Of a stretch of DNA of 53,117 nucleotides, positions 16,119 through 24,608 are shown piece after piece. The notes below the pieces were generated by a model. That model had not been told where the DNA came from. It saw nothing but the letters and a program-made list of their open reading frames with translations, and did not search any database. The position numbers and the translations under genes are program-made. This DNA comes from an uncultured Flavobacteriaceae bacterium (lineage in GTDB: Bacteria; Bacteroidota; Bacteroidia; Flavobacteriales; Flavobacteriaceae), in the NCBI GenBank assembly GCA_905479625.1, contig CAJQNF010000013.1, positions 1 through 53,117 of the forward strand, written 5' to 3'. Positions within the stretch are counted from its first letter, which is position 1; every line of letters starts with the position of its first letter.

Positions 16119-18263
16119 ATGGAAAAAGAACAATTTTATTACGATAACAAAATAGTAAAAATGTTTCTTATTGCTACCATCCTCTGGGGTGTGGTAGGAA
16201 TGCTAGTCGGGCTCATCGTAGCTTTACTATTTATTTTCCCAAATATGCTGGAAGGAATTTCCTGGCTAAGCTTTGGACGTTTACGCCCGTTGCACACCAA
16301 TGCAGTGATCTTTGCATTCGTAGGGAACAGCATTTTTATGGGGATTTACTATTCGATGCAACGCTTGTTAAAAACAAGGATGTTTAGTGACACACTCAGT
16401 AAAATACATTTCTGGGGGTGGCAATTAATTATTGTTGCCGCTGCTATTACACTGCCATTGGGATTAACCAGTTCAAAAGAATATGCTGAATTGGAATGGC
16501 CTATCGATATTGCCATTACCGTTATATGGGTTGTGATGGGTATCAACATGATTGGAACAATTCTCAAAAGAAGGCAACGACACATTTATGTGGCGATATG
16601 GTTTTATCTGGCTACCTTAATAACGGTAGCGGTATTACACATTTTTAATAACCTTGAGTTACCGGTATCTGCCTTTAAAAGTTATTCCATTTATGCTGGT
16701 GTTCAAGATGCTTTAGTTCAATGGTGGTACGGACATAATGCCGTTGCATTTTTCTTGACAACACCTGTTTTAGGACTCATGTACTATTTTGTTCCTAAGG
16801 TGGCAAACAGACCTGTTTACTCCTATAGATTATCCATCATACACTTTTGGTCACTGATCTTCATTTATATTTGGGCAGGACCACACCATTTACTATATAC
16901 TGCCTTACCGGAATGGGCACAAAACCTTGGTACAGTATTTTCCGTAATGCTTATTTTCCCATCCTGGGGTGGTATGATCAACGGATTATTGACCTTAAGA
17001 GGGGCCTGGGATAAGGTAAGAGAAAATCCGGTTCTTAAATTTTTCGTCGTCGCCATTACAGGTTATGGTATGTCAACTTTTGAAGGACCCATGTTATCTT
17101 TTAAATCTTTAAATGCCATTGGTCATTATACTGATTGGATCATTGGTCACGTGCATATAGGTGCCTTAGCCTGGAATGGGTTTATGGCAGCTGGTATAAT
17201 CTACTGGCTTGTAGAAAGACTGTGGAAAACAGAGTTGTTTTCGAAAAAACTGGCCAATATTCATTTTTGGCTGGGAACACTTGGTATTTTGTTTTATGCG
17301 CTGCCTTTATATGTAGCTGGATTTACACAAGCTGCCATGTGGAAACAATTCAATCCTGATGGTACATTAGTGTATGGAAACTTCCTTGAAACGGTAACAC
17401 AAATCATGCCCATGTATATGATGCGGGCTTTTGGAGGGACTTTATACCTTGCAGGATTCTTATTGTTGGCATACAATATTATAAGAACTGCTCAAGCCGG
17501 GTCTACAGTAGAAGATGAATTGGCTGAAGCAGCTCCACTTAAAAAAATATCATCAGCAAGAGTTGCTGGAGAAGGATTACATTCCTGGTTGGAACGAAGA
17601 ACTATATTGTTCTCTTTCTTGGTTGTCATTGCGATAGCCATAGGAGGAGCCGTAGAGATCATTCCTTTATTGACCGTTGATTCGAACATACCAAAGATCA
17701 CCTCGGTAAAACCTTATACCCCTCTCGAACTGGAAGGGCGAGACCTTTATATCCGAGAAGGGTGTAACAACTGTCATTCGCAAATGATCAGGCCATTCAG
17801 ATCGGAAGTTGAACGTTATGGAGAGTATTCTAAGGCCGGAGAATTTGTATATGATTTCCCATTCCTTTGGGGATCTAAAAGAACTGGTCCTGATGTGCAC
17901 CGTGTTGGTGGTAAATACAATGATAACTGGCATTTTAATCATATGATGGATCCAAGATCCACATCTCCAGGGTCAATCATGCCTCAGTATCCTTGGTTGA
18001 TTACGGATGATTTGGATATTTCTAACACAGCCAATAAGGTAAATGCCATGGTTACTCTGGGGGTTCCTTATTCACAGTTTGAACTGGATAAAGCGGTATA
18101 TCTGCTTAAGAATCAGGCGAAGGAAATTGAAAATAATTTGAGACAGGATCCTGAATTTGTAAAAAATTACGGAACGGCTCAAATCGAAAATAAAGAAATC
18201 GTTGCCATGATCGCTTATTTACAGAGATTAGGTACAGATATTAAAGCGGAAACCGCAGAATAA
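16119..18263 (+). CDS. ccoNO: cbb3-type cytochrome c oxidase, fused subunits I and II (CcoN-CcoO)
   Basis: A 714-residue fusion. The first ~480 residues are the 12-helix catalytic CcoN with heme and copper ligand histidines in RPLHTNA, WWYGHNAVAFF, GPHHLLY and GHVHIGALAWNG. After a linker and one further helix (~490-520), the CcoO part carries one heme c site CNNCH (C549-H553), the RPFRSE and GSKRTGPD blocks and a MPQYPWL methionine-ligand region. In Proteobacteria these are two genes; fusion is known in Bacteroidota. It reduces oxygen to water at low oxygen tension and pumps protons. Confidence 0.96.
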   Translation: MEKEQFYYDNKIVKMFLIATILWGVVGMLVGLIVALLFIFPNMLEGISWLSFGRLRPLHTNAVIFAFVGNSIFMGIYYSMQRLLKTRMFSDTLSKIHFWGWQLIIVAAAITLPLGLTSSKEYAELEWPIDIAITVIWVVMGINMIGTILKRRQRHIYVAIWFYLATLITVAVLHIFNNLELPVSAFKSYSIYAGVQDALVQWWYGHNAVAFFLTTPVLGLMYYFVPKVANRPVYSYRLSIIHFWSLIFIYIWAGPHHLLYTALPEWAQNLGTVFSVMLIFPSWGGMINGLLTLRGAWDKVRENPVLKFFVVAITGYGMSTFEGPMLSFKSLNAIGHYTDWIIGHVHIGALAWNGFMAAGIIYWLVERLWKTELFSKKLANIHFWLGTLGILFYALPLYVAGFTQAAMWKQFNPDGTLVYGNFLETVTQIMPMYMMRAFGGTLYLAGFLLLAYNIIRTAQAGSTVEDELAEAAPLKKISSARVAGEGLHSWLERRTILFSFLVVIAIAIGGAVEIIPLLTVDSNIPKITSVKPYTPLELEGRDLYIREGCNNCHSQMIRPFRSEVERYGEYSKAGEFVYDFPFLWGSKRTGPDVHRVGGKYNDNWHFNHMMDPRSTSPGSIMPQYPWLITDDLDISNTANKVNAMVTLGVPYSQFELDKAVYLLKNQAKEIENNLRQDPEFVKNYGTAQIENKEIVAMIAYLQRLGTDIKAETAE

Positions 18264-18272
18264 ATTAGACTT

Positions 18273-18464
18273 ATGTTAAAGTATATAAAACATCATGTGG
18301 ATACTATTTCAGGAGTTGAAATATATCCTATCATTTCGCTATTACTATTTTTTTTGGTATTTACATCTATGCTCATTATTGTATTGAAAATGCCCAAAAA
18401 AAATATTGAAGAATTAAGTAATTTACCATTAGATAATGATATAAAAAATAACGATCATGAGTGA
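18273..18464 (+). CDS. ccoQ: cbb3 oxidase small subunit, CcoQ-like
   Basis: A 63-residue single-helix protein (helix within IYPIISLLLFFLVFTSMLII) with an acidic C-terminal tail, located exactly where ccoQ is expected. Similarity is mainly size, topology and position, as usual for CcoQ. It overlaps the ccoP start by 8 bases, so the two are translationally linked. Confidence 0.82.
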   Translation: MLKYIKHHVDTISGVEIYPIISLLLFFLVFTSMLIIVLKMPKKNIEELSNLPLDNDIKNNDHE

Positions 18465-19095
18465 TAAAAAACAACTAAGCGGTTGGAAAAAATTTCTCCA
18501 TTCAATGACCAAAGCCCATGATTTGGGATCGGAGGAAGAAATCATGACCGACCATGATTATGACGGAATTAGAGAATTAGACAATGTGCTCCCTCCATGG
18601 TGGAAATACGGTTTTTATATTACCATTGCCATTGGGATCTTTTATTACGTGCAGGTATTTACCAATTCTGAAAAATATAGTCAGGAAAAAGAATATGCCG
18701 CAGATGTTGAAAAAGCAAAACAAGACATTGAAGCCTATAAAGCAGCCAATCCAGAATTATTTAAACTTGATGTTACACTCTTAACAGACGAGGCAAGTTT
18801 AACAGCTGGGAAAGCAAATTATGATACCTATTGCGTGGCTTGTCATATGGCAGACGGAGGCGGTGGTATTGGACCAAACCTTACAGATGACCAATGGATT
18901 TTAGGTGGAGGTATGGAAAATATTCTTAAGACCCTTAATGAAGGTGGTAGAGCCGGTAAGGGTATGATTTCGTGGAAAAATACATTTGATAATGATCAAC
19001 TTCAACAACTTGCCAGTTATGTAATTTCATTAAATGGCACTACTGCTGCAAACCCAAAGGCAGCTGAAGGAGATATCATTTGGAGCAAACAGTAG
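18457..19095 (+). CDS. ccoP: cbb3 oxidase subunit III, single-heme CcoP
   Basis: A 212-residue membrane-anchored cytochrome c. The N-terminal cytoplasmic part ends in LDNVLPPWWKYGFY, typical of CcoP, followed by one helix and a periplasmic domain with one heme site CVACH (C126-H130) and GIGPNLTD. Proteobacterial CcoP has two heme c sites and about 300 residues; here only one is present. The C-terminal half of the frame is complete and ends normally, so this is a genuine one-heme form. Confidence 0.93.
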   Translation: MSDKKQLSGWKKFLHSMTKAHDLGSEEEIMTDHDYDGIRELDNVLPPWWKYGFYITIAIGIFYYVQVFTNSEKYSQEKEYAADVEKAKQDIEAYKAANPELFKLDVTLLTDEASLTAGKANYDTYCVACHMADGGGGIGPNLTDDQWILGGGMENILKTLNEGGRAGKGMISWKNTFDNDQLQQLASYVISLNGTTAANPKAAEGDIIWSKQ

Positions 19096-19110
19096 ATTCG
19101 TGTTTAGTTC

Positions 19111-19198
19111 TCGCTTAGGCGATCTGCTGTGTTTTTGATTTTTTTAGTTAGTAGTAGAAAAGGCTGCGCTTGTCCTGAACAGACATTGTAGCCTTTTC
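19111..19198 (+). other. Structured RNA region between ccoP and ccoG
   Basis: The 118-base gap holds a tetraloop hairpin TCGC-TTAG-GCGA (19111-19122), a T-rich stretch, then a larger stem GAAAAGGCT/AGCCTTTTC (19157-19165 with 19190-19198) enclosing a second small stem TGTC/GACA. No uridine tail follows the large stem, so it is not a classic terminator. It may adjust expression of downstream ccoG-ccoH or protect transcript ends. Confidence 0.45.
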
Positions 19199-19213
19199 AA
19201 ATACCCCCAGAAT

Positions 19214-20620
19214 ATGAATAATCCGGAACAAGAGAATTTTAGAGACAGCATTGCTACTATTGACAAGGAAGGGAAACGCAACTTTATTAACCCTAAAAAG
19301 CCCGAAGGTCGATATACCAATTATCGCACCTATGTTAGCTGGTTTTTACTGGCTATTTTATTTGCCTCGCCCTTCATCAAAATTAATGGAAATCAGTTTT
19401 TACTTTTCAATATCATTGATCGTAAATTCAACATTTTCGGACAACCATTCTGGCCACAGGATTTTTATTTATTGGTCCTGTCTTTGTTGGTCTCAGTCGT
19501 TTTTATCATCCTCTTTACGGTGATTTTTGGACGTATTTTTTGTGGATGGATGTGTCCTCAAACCATTTTTATGGAAATGGTATTTCGTAAAATTGAGTAT
19601 TGGATCGAAGGAGATCGCACCAAGCAAATAAAACTAGACAAACAGGCGTGGAACGCAGAAAAAATAAGAAAAAAGACCATCAAGTGGACCTTATTTGCGT
19701 TTGTTTCATTTTTAATAGCGAATGCATTTTTAGCCTATTTTATTGGGGGTGATATTCTAATTCAACATATAAAAGACGGGCCGGTTGCCCATGTAGATAC
19801 TTTTATCAAACTTGTCGTATTTACTTCAGTTTTTTATTTTGTATTTGCCTGGTTCAGAGAACAGGTTTGTATTATTGCATGTCCTTATGGACGTTTACAA
19901 AGTGTTTTACTCGATAATAAATCTATTGTAGTTGCATATGATCACAAACGAGGCGAAAGCAGGCAAAAACTAAGAAAAAATGAAGATAGGGAAGAGAAAG
20001 AATATGGAGATTGTATAGACTGTAAACAATGCGTGTTGGTTTGCCCAACAGGAATAGACATTCGCAACGGCACACAATTGGAATGTGTTAATTGCACGGC
20101 TTGTATCGATGCCTGTGATTCAATGATGGATACAATCGGTTTTGACAGAGGGCTGATCAGATACGCCTCAGAAAACAATATTGAAAAAGGTGAAAAGTTC
20201 TCTTACAATACACGTATCATAAGTTATATCGTAGTTTTGACGCTATTGTTCTCCTTTTTTGTAACTTTATTGTTCCTTCGTAATGATGTGCAAGCCAATT
20301 TATTGCACTTACCAGGTCAACTATACACAACTAATGGTGAGGAAGTTAGCAATGTTTATACGTTCAAATTGATCAACAAAACCAATGATGTTTATGAGAA
20401 TATTAAGATTCGCTTAGTGTCACATGAAGGGAAAATTGAGGTTGTTGGAGGACAGGTTAATATTCCCAAAGGAGGACTATATGAAGGAACTTTATTTATC
20501 AAGATCAATAAAGAAGATCTTTCATCCTCAAAAGAAAAAATTAATATAGGTATTTATGCTGATGAAGAGTTAATTGAAAAGACACATACCAATTTCTCTT
20601 CTCCATTGCAGATCAAATAA
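19214..20620 (+). CDS. ccoG: Cytochrome oxidase accessory protein CcoG (FixG/RdxA)
   Basis: A 468-residue membrane ferredoxin-like protein. Several N-terminal helices carry FGRIFCGWMCPQT and EQVCIIACPYGRLQ, followed by two [4Fe-4S] motifs, CIDCKQCVLVCP and CVNCTACIDACD, one more helix and a C-terminal periplasmic Ig-like domain. CcoG proteins are linked to copper reduction for cbb3 oxidase maturation. It lies between ccoP and ccoH in the standard order. Confidence 0.95.
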   Translation: MNNPEQENFRDSIATIDKEGKRNFINPKKPEGRYTNYRTYVSWFLLAILFASPFIKINGNQFLLFNIIDRKFNIFGQPFWPQDFYLLVLSLLVSVVFIILFTVIFGRIFCGWMCPQTIFMEMVFRKIEYWIEGDRTKQIKLDKQAWNAEKIRKKTIKWTLFAFVSFLIANAFLAYFIGGDILIQHIKDGPVAHVDTFIKLVVFTSVFYFVFAWFREQVCIIACPYGRLQSVLLDNKSIVVAYDHKRGESRQKLRKNEDREEKEYGDCIDCKQCVLVCPTGIDIRNGTQLECVNCTACIDACDSMMDTIGFDRGLIRYASENNIEKGEKFSYNTRIISYIVVLTLLFSFFVTLLFLRNDVQANLLHLPGQLYTTNGEEVSNVYTFKLINKTNDVYENIKIRLVSHEGKIEVVGGQVNIPKGGLYEGTLFIKINKEDLSSSKEKINIGIYADEELIEKTHTNFSSPLQIK

Positions 20621-20644
20621 ATTATAGAAATAAGACATATTTAT

Positions 20645-21097
20645 ATGAAGTTACGATTCACTTGGGGTACGGGAATATTTTTAGCCATGCTAGCATTTAT
20701 GATCTTTATACTTTCATTTGTGTATAAATCCATTGCAATGGATGAATACCAACATGAATTGGTATCAGAAGACTACTATAAAGAGGAACTTCATTATCAG
20801 GAAGAGATCGATAAATTGAACAATTCAAATTCCTTATCACAAAACATTGAATTGGTGAATTCTAAAGAAGGTATTTTAGTGAATTTCCCAAAGGATATAG
20901 CAGAAGCATCTATTGTTGGTTCTATATATTTTCAAAGGTTGTCAAATGAAAAACTTGACTTTACTGAGCAAATCAGACTTACTGATCATCATCAATTGAT
21001 TCCTGTTGAAAAACTGGTTTCCGGAAAATGGATTGTTAAAATAGATTGGGAAGCCGAACAGGAGCAGTATCTTTTTAAAGAAACCTGGTTTTATTAA
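20645..21097 (+). CDS. ccoH: cbb3 oxidase assembly protein CcoH (FixH)
   Basis: A 150-residue protein with one N-terminal helix and a periplasmic domain containing LVSEDYYKEELHYQEEIDK, the usual FixH/CcoH block. The C-terminus WEAEQEQYLFKETWFY is normal for the family. It helps mature the oxidase together with CcoI. Its stop codon overlaps or abuts the probable start of the next gene. Confidence 0.92.
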   Translation: MKLRFTWGTGIFLAMLAFMIFILSFVYKSIAMDEYQHELVSEDYYKEELHYQEEIDKLNNSNSLSQNIELVNSKEGILVNFPKDIAEASIVGSIYFQRLSNEKLDFTEQIRLTDHHQLIPVEKLVSGKWIVKIDWEAEQEQYLFKETWFY

Positions 21098-21819
21098 TTG
21101 TTAAGATTATTTTATACACTGCACTCATATTAGGATTATTAGGCAGCTTCCACTGTATCGGCATGTGTGGGCCCATTGCCTTTGCATTGCCTGTAAACAA
21201 AACCAACAAACTTCAAACTGCTCTTGGCACAACATTATACCATCTTGGCAGAATATTGAGTTACAGCATAATAGGTCTGCTATTCGGGCTCCTTGGCCGG
21301 GGACTGTATCTAGCTGGTTTTCAACAACGTTTATCTATACTTATCGGGGTTATCATGATTTTACTCGTGCTTATCCCGGCAAGATTTTTGAATAAATTTC
21401 ACTTGACCAGACCCTTGTATCAACTCATTGGAAAAGTAAAATTCAAGTTAGGGCTATACCTGAACAAAAGTTCCTTAAAGGCACTTTTCTTAATAGGTTT
21501 TTTTAATGGATTTCTTCCTTGCGGATTGGTTTATATGGCCCTGCTTGGAGCCATTTCTACTGGTGACTTAATTAATGGTGCTGCTTATATGGCTGTCTTC
21601 GGGCTCGGTACTATTCCATTGATGACAGGGGCCGTTTATTTAGGTAATTTTTTAAAAGTTTCTGTTAGGAATAAAATTCAGAAAGCAATTCCTATATTTG
21701 TTATTATCATTGGTCTCTTATTCATTTTAAGAGGGCTTGGACTAGGAATACCATATGTTTCTCCAGCTGACACTCAGTTACTGATTTCCAATGATCCAAA
21801 TGCATGTATAACAGAATAA
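21097..21819 (+). CDS. SafE/DsbD_2-like membrane protein of the cbb3 cluster, non-canonical start
   Basis: About 240 residues with six membrane helices in two halves, marked by HCIGMCGP and LPCGLVYMA, the sulfite exporter TauE/SafE-like (DsbD_2) family common in cbb3 and copper clusters. The first helix (LYTALILGLLGSF) and the first cysteine lie upstream of the first in-frame ATG (21163). Between the previous in-frame stop (21076) and that ATG there is no ATG, GTG or TTG; only CTG 21085 or ATT 21097 could start it. I list ATT 21097, which overlaps the ccoH stop by one base. Likely a copper or thiol partner of CcoI/CcoG. Start uncertain. Confidence 0.78.
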   Translation: MVKIILYTALILGLLGSFHCIGMCGPIAFALPVNKTNKLQTALGTTLYHLGRILSYSIIGLLFGLLGRGLYLAGFQQRLSILIGVIMILLVLIPARFLNKFHLTRPLYQLIGKVKFKLGLYLNKSSLKALFLIGFFNGFLPCGLVYMALLGAISTGDLINGAAYMAVFGLGTIPLMTGAVYLGNFLKVSVRNKIQKAIPIFVIIIGLLFILRGLGLGIPYVSPADTQLLISNDPNACITE

Positions 21820-21822
21820 TCT

Positions 21823-22686
21823 ATGAATAAAAATCCTGATAAGATAATTACAGAAGCCGAATTCAATACCATAAAATCTCATGATGATCTTTTAAAGATC
21901 GTAAAAGATAAAGATATTGATATCAGTAGCGTTTTATCCAAAGTCCATTATGAAAGGGAAAAGGAAAAACTACAGGTAGAACTCGTAAAGTTACAGCAGT
22001 GGGTAAAAAAGCATGATAAACGTGTTGCCATTATTTTTGAAGGAAGAGATGCTGCTGGGAAAGGTGGAAATATCAGGCGGTTTACAGAACATTTGAACCC
22101 AAGATCCATGCGATTGGTAGCCCTTAACAAACCTACTGATGTAGAAAGAGGGCAATGGTATTTTACACGGTACATCCAGCATTTACCAAATCCGGGAGAA
22201 ATTGTCTTTTTTGACAGATCATGGTACAATCGAGCAGTTGTTGAGCCTGTGATGGGGTTTTGCTCACAACGTCAATACCACCAATTTATGGTACAATTAC
22301 CTGAATTTGAGCATATGCTCTATGAGGACGGTGTAACTATTGTAAAATTTTGGTTATCCATCACCAAAGAAGAGCAACTCAAACGCTTTGATTCAAGAGA
22401 AGATAATCCCTTAAAGAGATGGAAATTCAGTCCGGTTGATAGAAAAGGACAGGAATACTGGGATGATTATACAAAATACAAGGAACAGATGTTTAGTAAA
22501 ACACATACGGCTTTTAGCCCATGGATTATTGCTAAAACAAACAATAAGGAAACAGCAAGGCTAGAGTGCATGCGTTATGTATTATCACTGTTTGAATACG
22601 AAAACAAAGACGACAGCGAAGTGTCTCTATTGCCAGACCCAAATGTGATCATGCGCTATTTCCGTTCCTTACACAAATACGATTAA
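21823..22686 (+). CDS. ppk2: Polyphosphate kinase 2, copy A
   Basis: A 287-residue PPK2 enzyme, which moves phosphate between polyphosphate and nucleoside di- or monophosphates. Walker A FEGRDAAGKGG, lid-region NPRSMRLVAL, and Walker B FFDRSWYNRAVVEPV are intact. It starts 3 bases after the SafE-like gene, so it is probably on the cbb3 transcript. The N-terminal extension of about 60 residues is longer than in copy B. Whether it prefers AMP, ADP or GDP cannot be read safely from sequence. Confidence 0.93.
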   Translation: MNKNPDKIITEAEFNTIKSHDDLLKIVKDKDIDISSVLSKVHYEREKEKLQVELVKLQQWVKKHDKRVAIIFEGRDAAGKGGNIRRFTEHLNPRSMRLVALNKPTDVERGQWYFTRYIQHLPNPGEIVFFDRSWYNRAVVEPVMGFCSQRQYHQFMVQLPEFEHMLYEDGVTIVKFWLSITKEEQLKRFDSREDNPLKRWKFSPVDRKGQEYWDDYTKYKEQMFSKTHTAFSPWIIAKTNNKETARLECMRYVLSLFEYENKDDSEVSLLPDPNVIMRYFRSLHKYD

Positions 22687-22692
22687 AATTCT

Positions 22693-23475
22693 ATGGAAAC
22701 ATTTTCTGAAAAAGACCTGAAAAAACTGAATTCCAAAAAGGGATTATTGTCGATACTCTTTAACAAAACAATCAATTTACCCAAAACCATCAGGTATATA
22801 GATTATGAGAAACAGTTAAAGGTAATGCAAACTGAACTGATCAGACAACAGACCTGTATCATTGAAGAAAATATGCGTGTCATTGTTATATTCGAAGGAA
22901 GAGATGCAGCCGGTAAAGGTGGTGCTATTCGCAGGATCACAGAAAGGATCAACCCACGTCATTATCGTATCGTCGCTTTGCCAAAACCAACCGAAGTTGA
23001 ACAAAGTCAATGGTATTTTCAAAGATATATTCAACAATTTCCCAAGGCAGGTGAAATCGTATTTTTTGACAGAAGCTGGTACAACAGAGCTGTTGTTGAA
23101 CCTGTTAACGGGTTCTGCACCGATGAAGAATACAACCTCTTTATGAAACAGGTTAATGATTTTGAAAGGATGATCACTGAATCAGGCATACTTTTGGTGA
23201 AAATTTATATGTCAATTTCGAAAAAAGAACAAGCCAAACGCTTTGAAGATATTCGCAACAATCCATTAAAACAGTGGAAAATGAGTAAGGTCGATGAAAA
23301 GGCTCAGGATCTATGGGATTCTTATACGTTATATAAAAGTAAAATGTTTGAAAATACTAAAAATGGTGGGATTCCATTTAAAGTGATTAAGGCCAACAGA
23401 AAAACTGACGCCAGAATCGAAGCTGTTGACCATATGCTTGAAAGTATTCCTTATGATAAAAACAAGGAGATTTAA
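22693..23475 (+). CDS. ppk2: Polyphosphate kinase 2, copy B
   Basis: A 260-residue paralogue of the preceding gene, 6 bases behind it. Walker A FEGRDAAGKGG and Walker B FFDRSWYNRAVVEPV are identical to copy A; flanking regions differ widely (for example NPRHYRIVAL against NPRSMRLVAL), so the duplication is old and not a recent tandem repeat. Both look catalytically complete. The stop codon overlaps the stop of convergent lgt in a shared TTAA. Different nucleotide preferences or a hetero-oligomer are plausible. Confidence 0.93.
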   Translation: METFSEKDLKKLNSKKGLLSILFNKTINLPKTIRYIDYEKQLKVMQTELIRQQTCIIEENMRVIVIFEGRDAAGKGGAIRRITERINPRHYRIVALPKPTEVEQSQWYFQRYIQQFPKAGEIVFFDRSWYNRAVVEPVNGFCTDEEYNLFMKQVNDFERMITESGILLVKIYMSISKKEQAKRFEDIRNNPLKQWKMSKVDEKAQDLWDSYTLYKSKMFENTKNGGIPFKVIKANRKTDARIEAVDHMLESIPYDKNKEI

Positions 23476-24290
23476 TCCTGTTTCTTAGATTTTCTGAACA
23501 TAAAATAGAATCCGACCAGTATCATAGGTATACTCAATAATTGGCCGGTATTGAGGTCCCACTCACCTCTTTGATCAACCTGCGCTTCTTTAAAAAATTC
23601 AACAATCAACCTTACGGACCATAGAAACACCATAAACAGTCCAAAAAGGTAGCCAAGTTTTTCTCTTTTATCTGTTTTCCAGTACACATACCATAAAACA
23701 ATAAAAGTGATCAAATAGCCAAATGCTTCATATAACTGAGTTGGGTGACGCGGAAAATCTTCTCCCAATTGTTTAAACACAAAACCATAGTCTGTATTGG
23801 TAGGTTTACCGATGATCTCCGAATTCATCAAATTACCAATCCTTACAAATATGGCACCACTTGCCACAGGAACAACAATCCTATCCAAAATCCATAACAT
23901 AGGCTTTTGAATCACCTTTTTAGAGTAAAAATACATGGCAATGATGATTCCAATAGCAGCCCCATGGCTCGCCAATCCTTGATAACCTGTAAACTGAAAG
24001 GGATTAAACTTCACAGGTAACAAAACTTCTAGAGGATGAGATAAAAGAAATGCTGTATCATAAAATAAAAAGTGTCCGATTCTTGCACCTAGCAACGTTG
24101 CGATCACCGTGTAAATAAACAAGGAATCCAGTTTTTCTAAACTTACTCCTTCCCTATTAAAGATCTTCTTCATGATTTGAAGACCTAATACAAAGGCTAT
24201 GACAAACATAAGACTGTAATACCTAACGGCGAATGAACCAATTTTAACAAGCTCTATGCTTGGGTCCCAATCAATACTTAAAAACAACAT
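23472..24290 (-). CDS. lgt: Prolipoprotein diacylglyceryl transferase
   Basis: A 272-residue inner-membrane enzyme that adds diacylglycerol to the lipobox cysteine of prolipoproteins. The family signature RIGNLMNSEIIGKP is present, with the conserved HGAAIG block and HPTQLYEA. About seven membrane helices. Last gene of a cysS-yidD-lgt run on the minus strand. Several lipoproteins in the window (ggt, gldI, the immunophilin fusion, the efflux adaptor) would be its substrates. Confidence 0.95.
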   Translation of the reverse strand: MLFLSIDWDPSIELVKIGSFAVRYYSLMFVIAFVLGLQIMKKIFNREGVSLEKLDSLFIYTVIATLLGARIGHFLFYDTAFLLSHPLEVLLPVKFNPFQFTGYQGLASHGAAIGIIIAMYFYSKKVIQKPMLWILDRIVVPVASGAIFVRIGNLMNSEIIGKPTNTDYGFVFKQLGEDFPRHPTQLYEAFGYLITFIVLWYVYWKTDKREKLGYLFGLFMVFLWSVRLIVEFFKEAQVDQRGEWDLNTGQLLSIPMILVGFYFMFRKSKKQD

Positions 24291-24327
24291 TTAGTTTTAT
24301 TTTAGGCGTAAATATAAATGAAAGTAC

Positions 24328-24594
24328 TTAATTACTACTCTCTTCATTACGGTTATTATTTACTTCTTTTTCTGGAACCGGATCATACCCGCTTCCTCCC
24401 CATGGATGACATTTTGATATCCTTTTCACCGCCAACCAGCCTCCTTTGAACAATCCATGAATCTTTAAAGCTTCAACGGAATAATGGGAGCATGTTGGAG
24501 AGTATCTGCAGCTCGCCGGTGTATAAGGAGATATGGCTACCTGATAGAAACGGATCAGCATCAGAAAGGGGAATATCAAGATCCTTTTAATCAT
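24328..24594 (-). CDS. yidD: Membrane protein insertion efficiency factor YidD
   Basis: An 88-residue protein with the YidD core: [37 protein letters not shown] and GGSGYDPVP. The three conserved cysteines are present. It sits between cysS (15-base gap) and lgt (37-base gap), an order I recall from other Bacteroidota. The Asn/Glu-rich tail is not conserved. Confidence 0.94.
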   Translation of the reverse strand: MIKRILIFPFLMLIRFYQVAISPYTPASCRYSPTCSHYSVEALKIHGLFKGGWLAVKRISKCHPWGGSGYDPVPEKEVNNNRNEESSN

Positions 24595-24608
24595 AAGCGC
24601 ACTGGTCT

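Noticed and set aside
21823-23475. Recent tandem duplication of ppk2
   Set aside because: Only catalytic motifs are identical; surrounding protein sequence and N-termini differ strongly, which indicates an old divergence.
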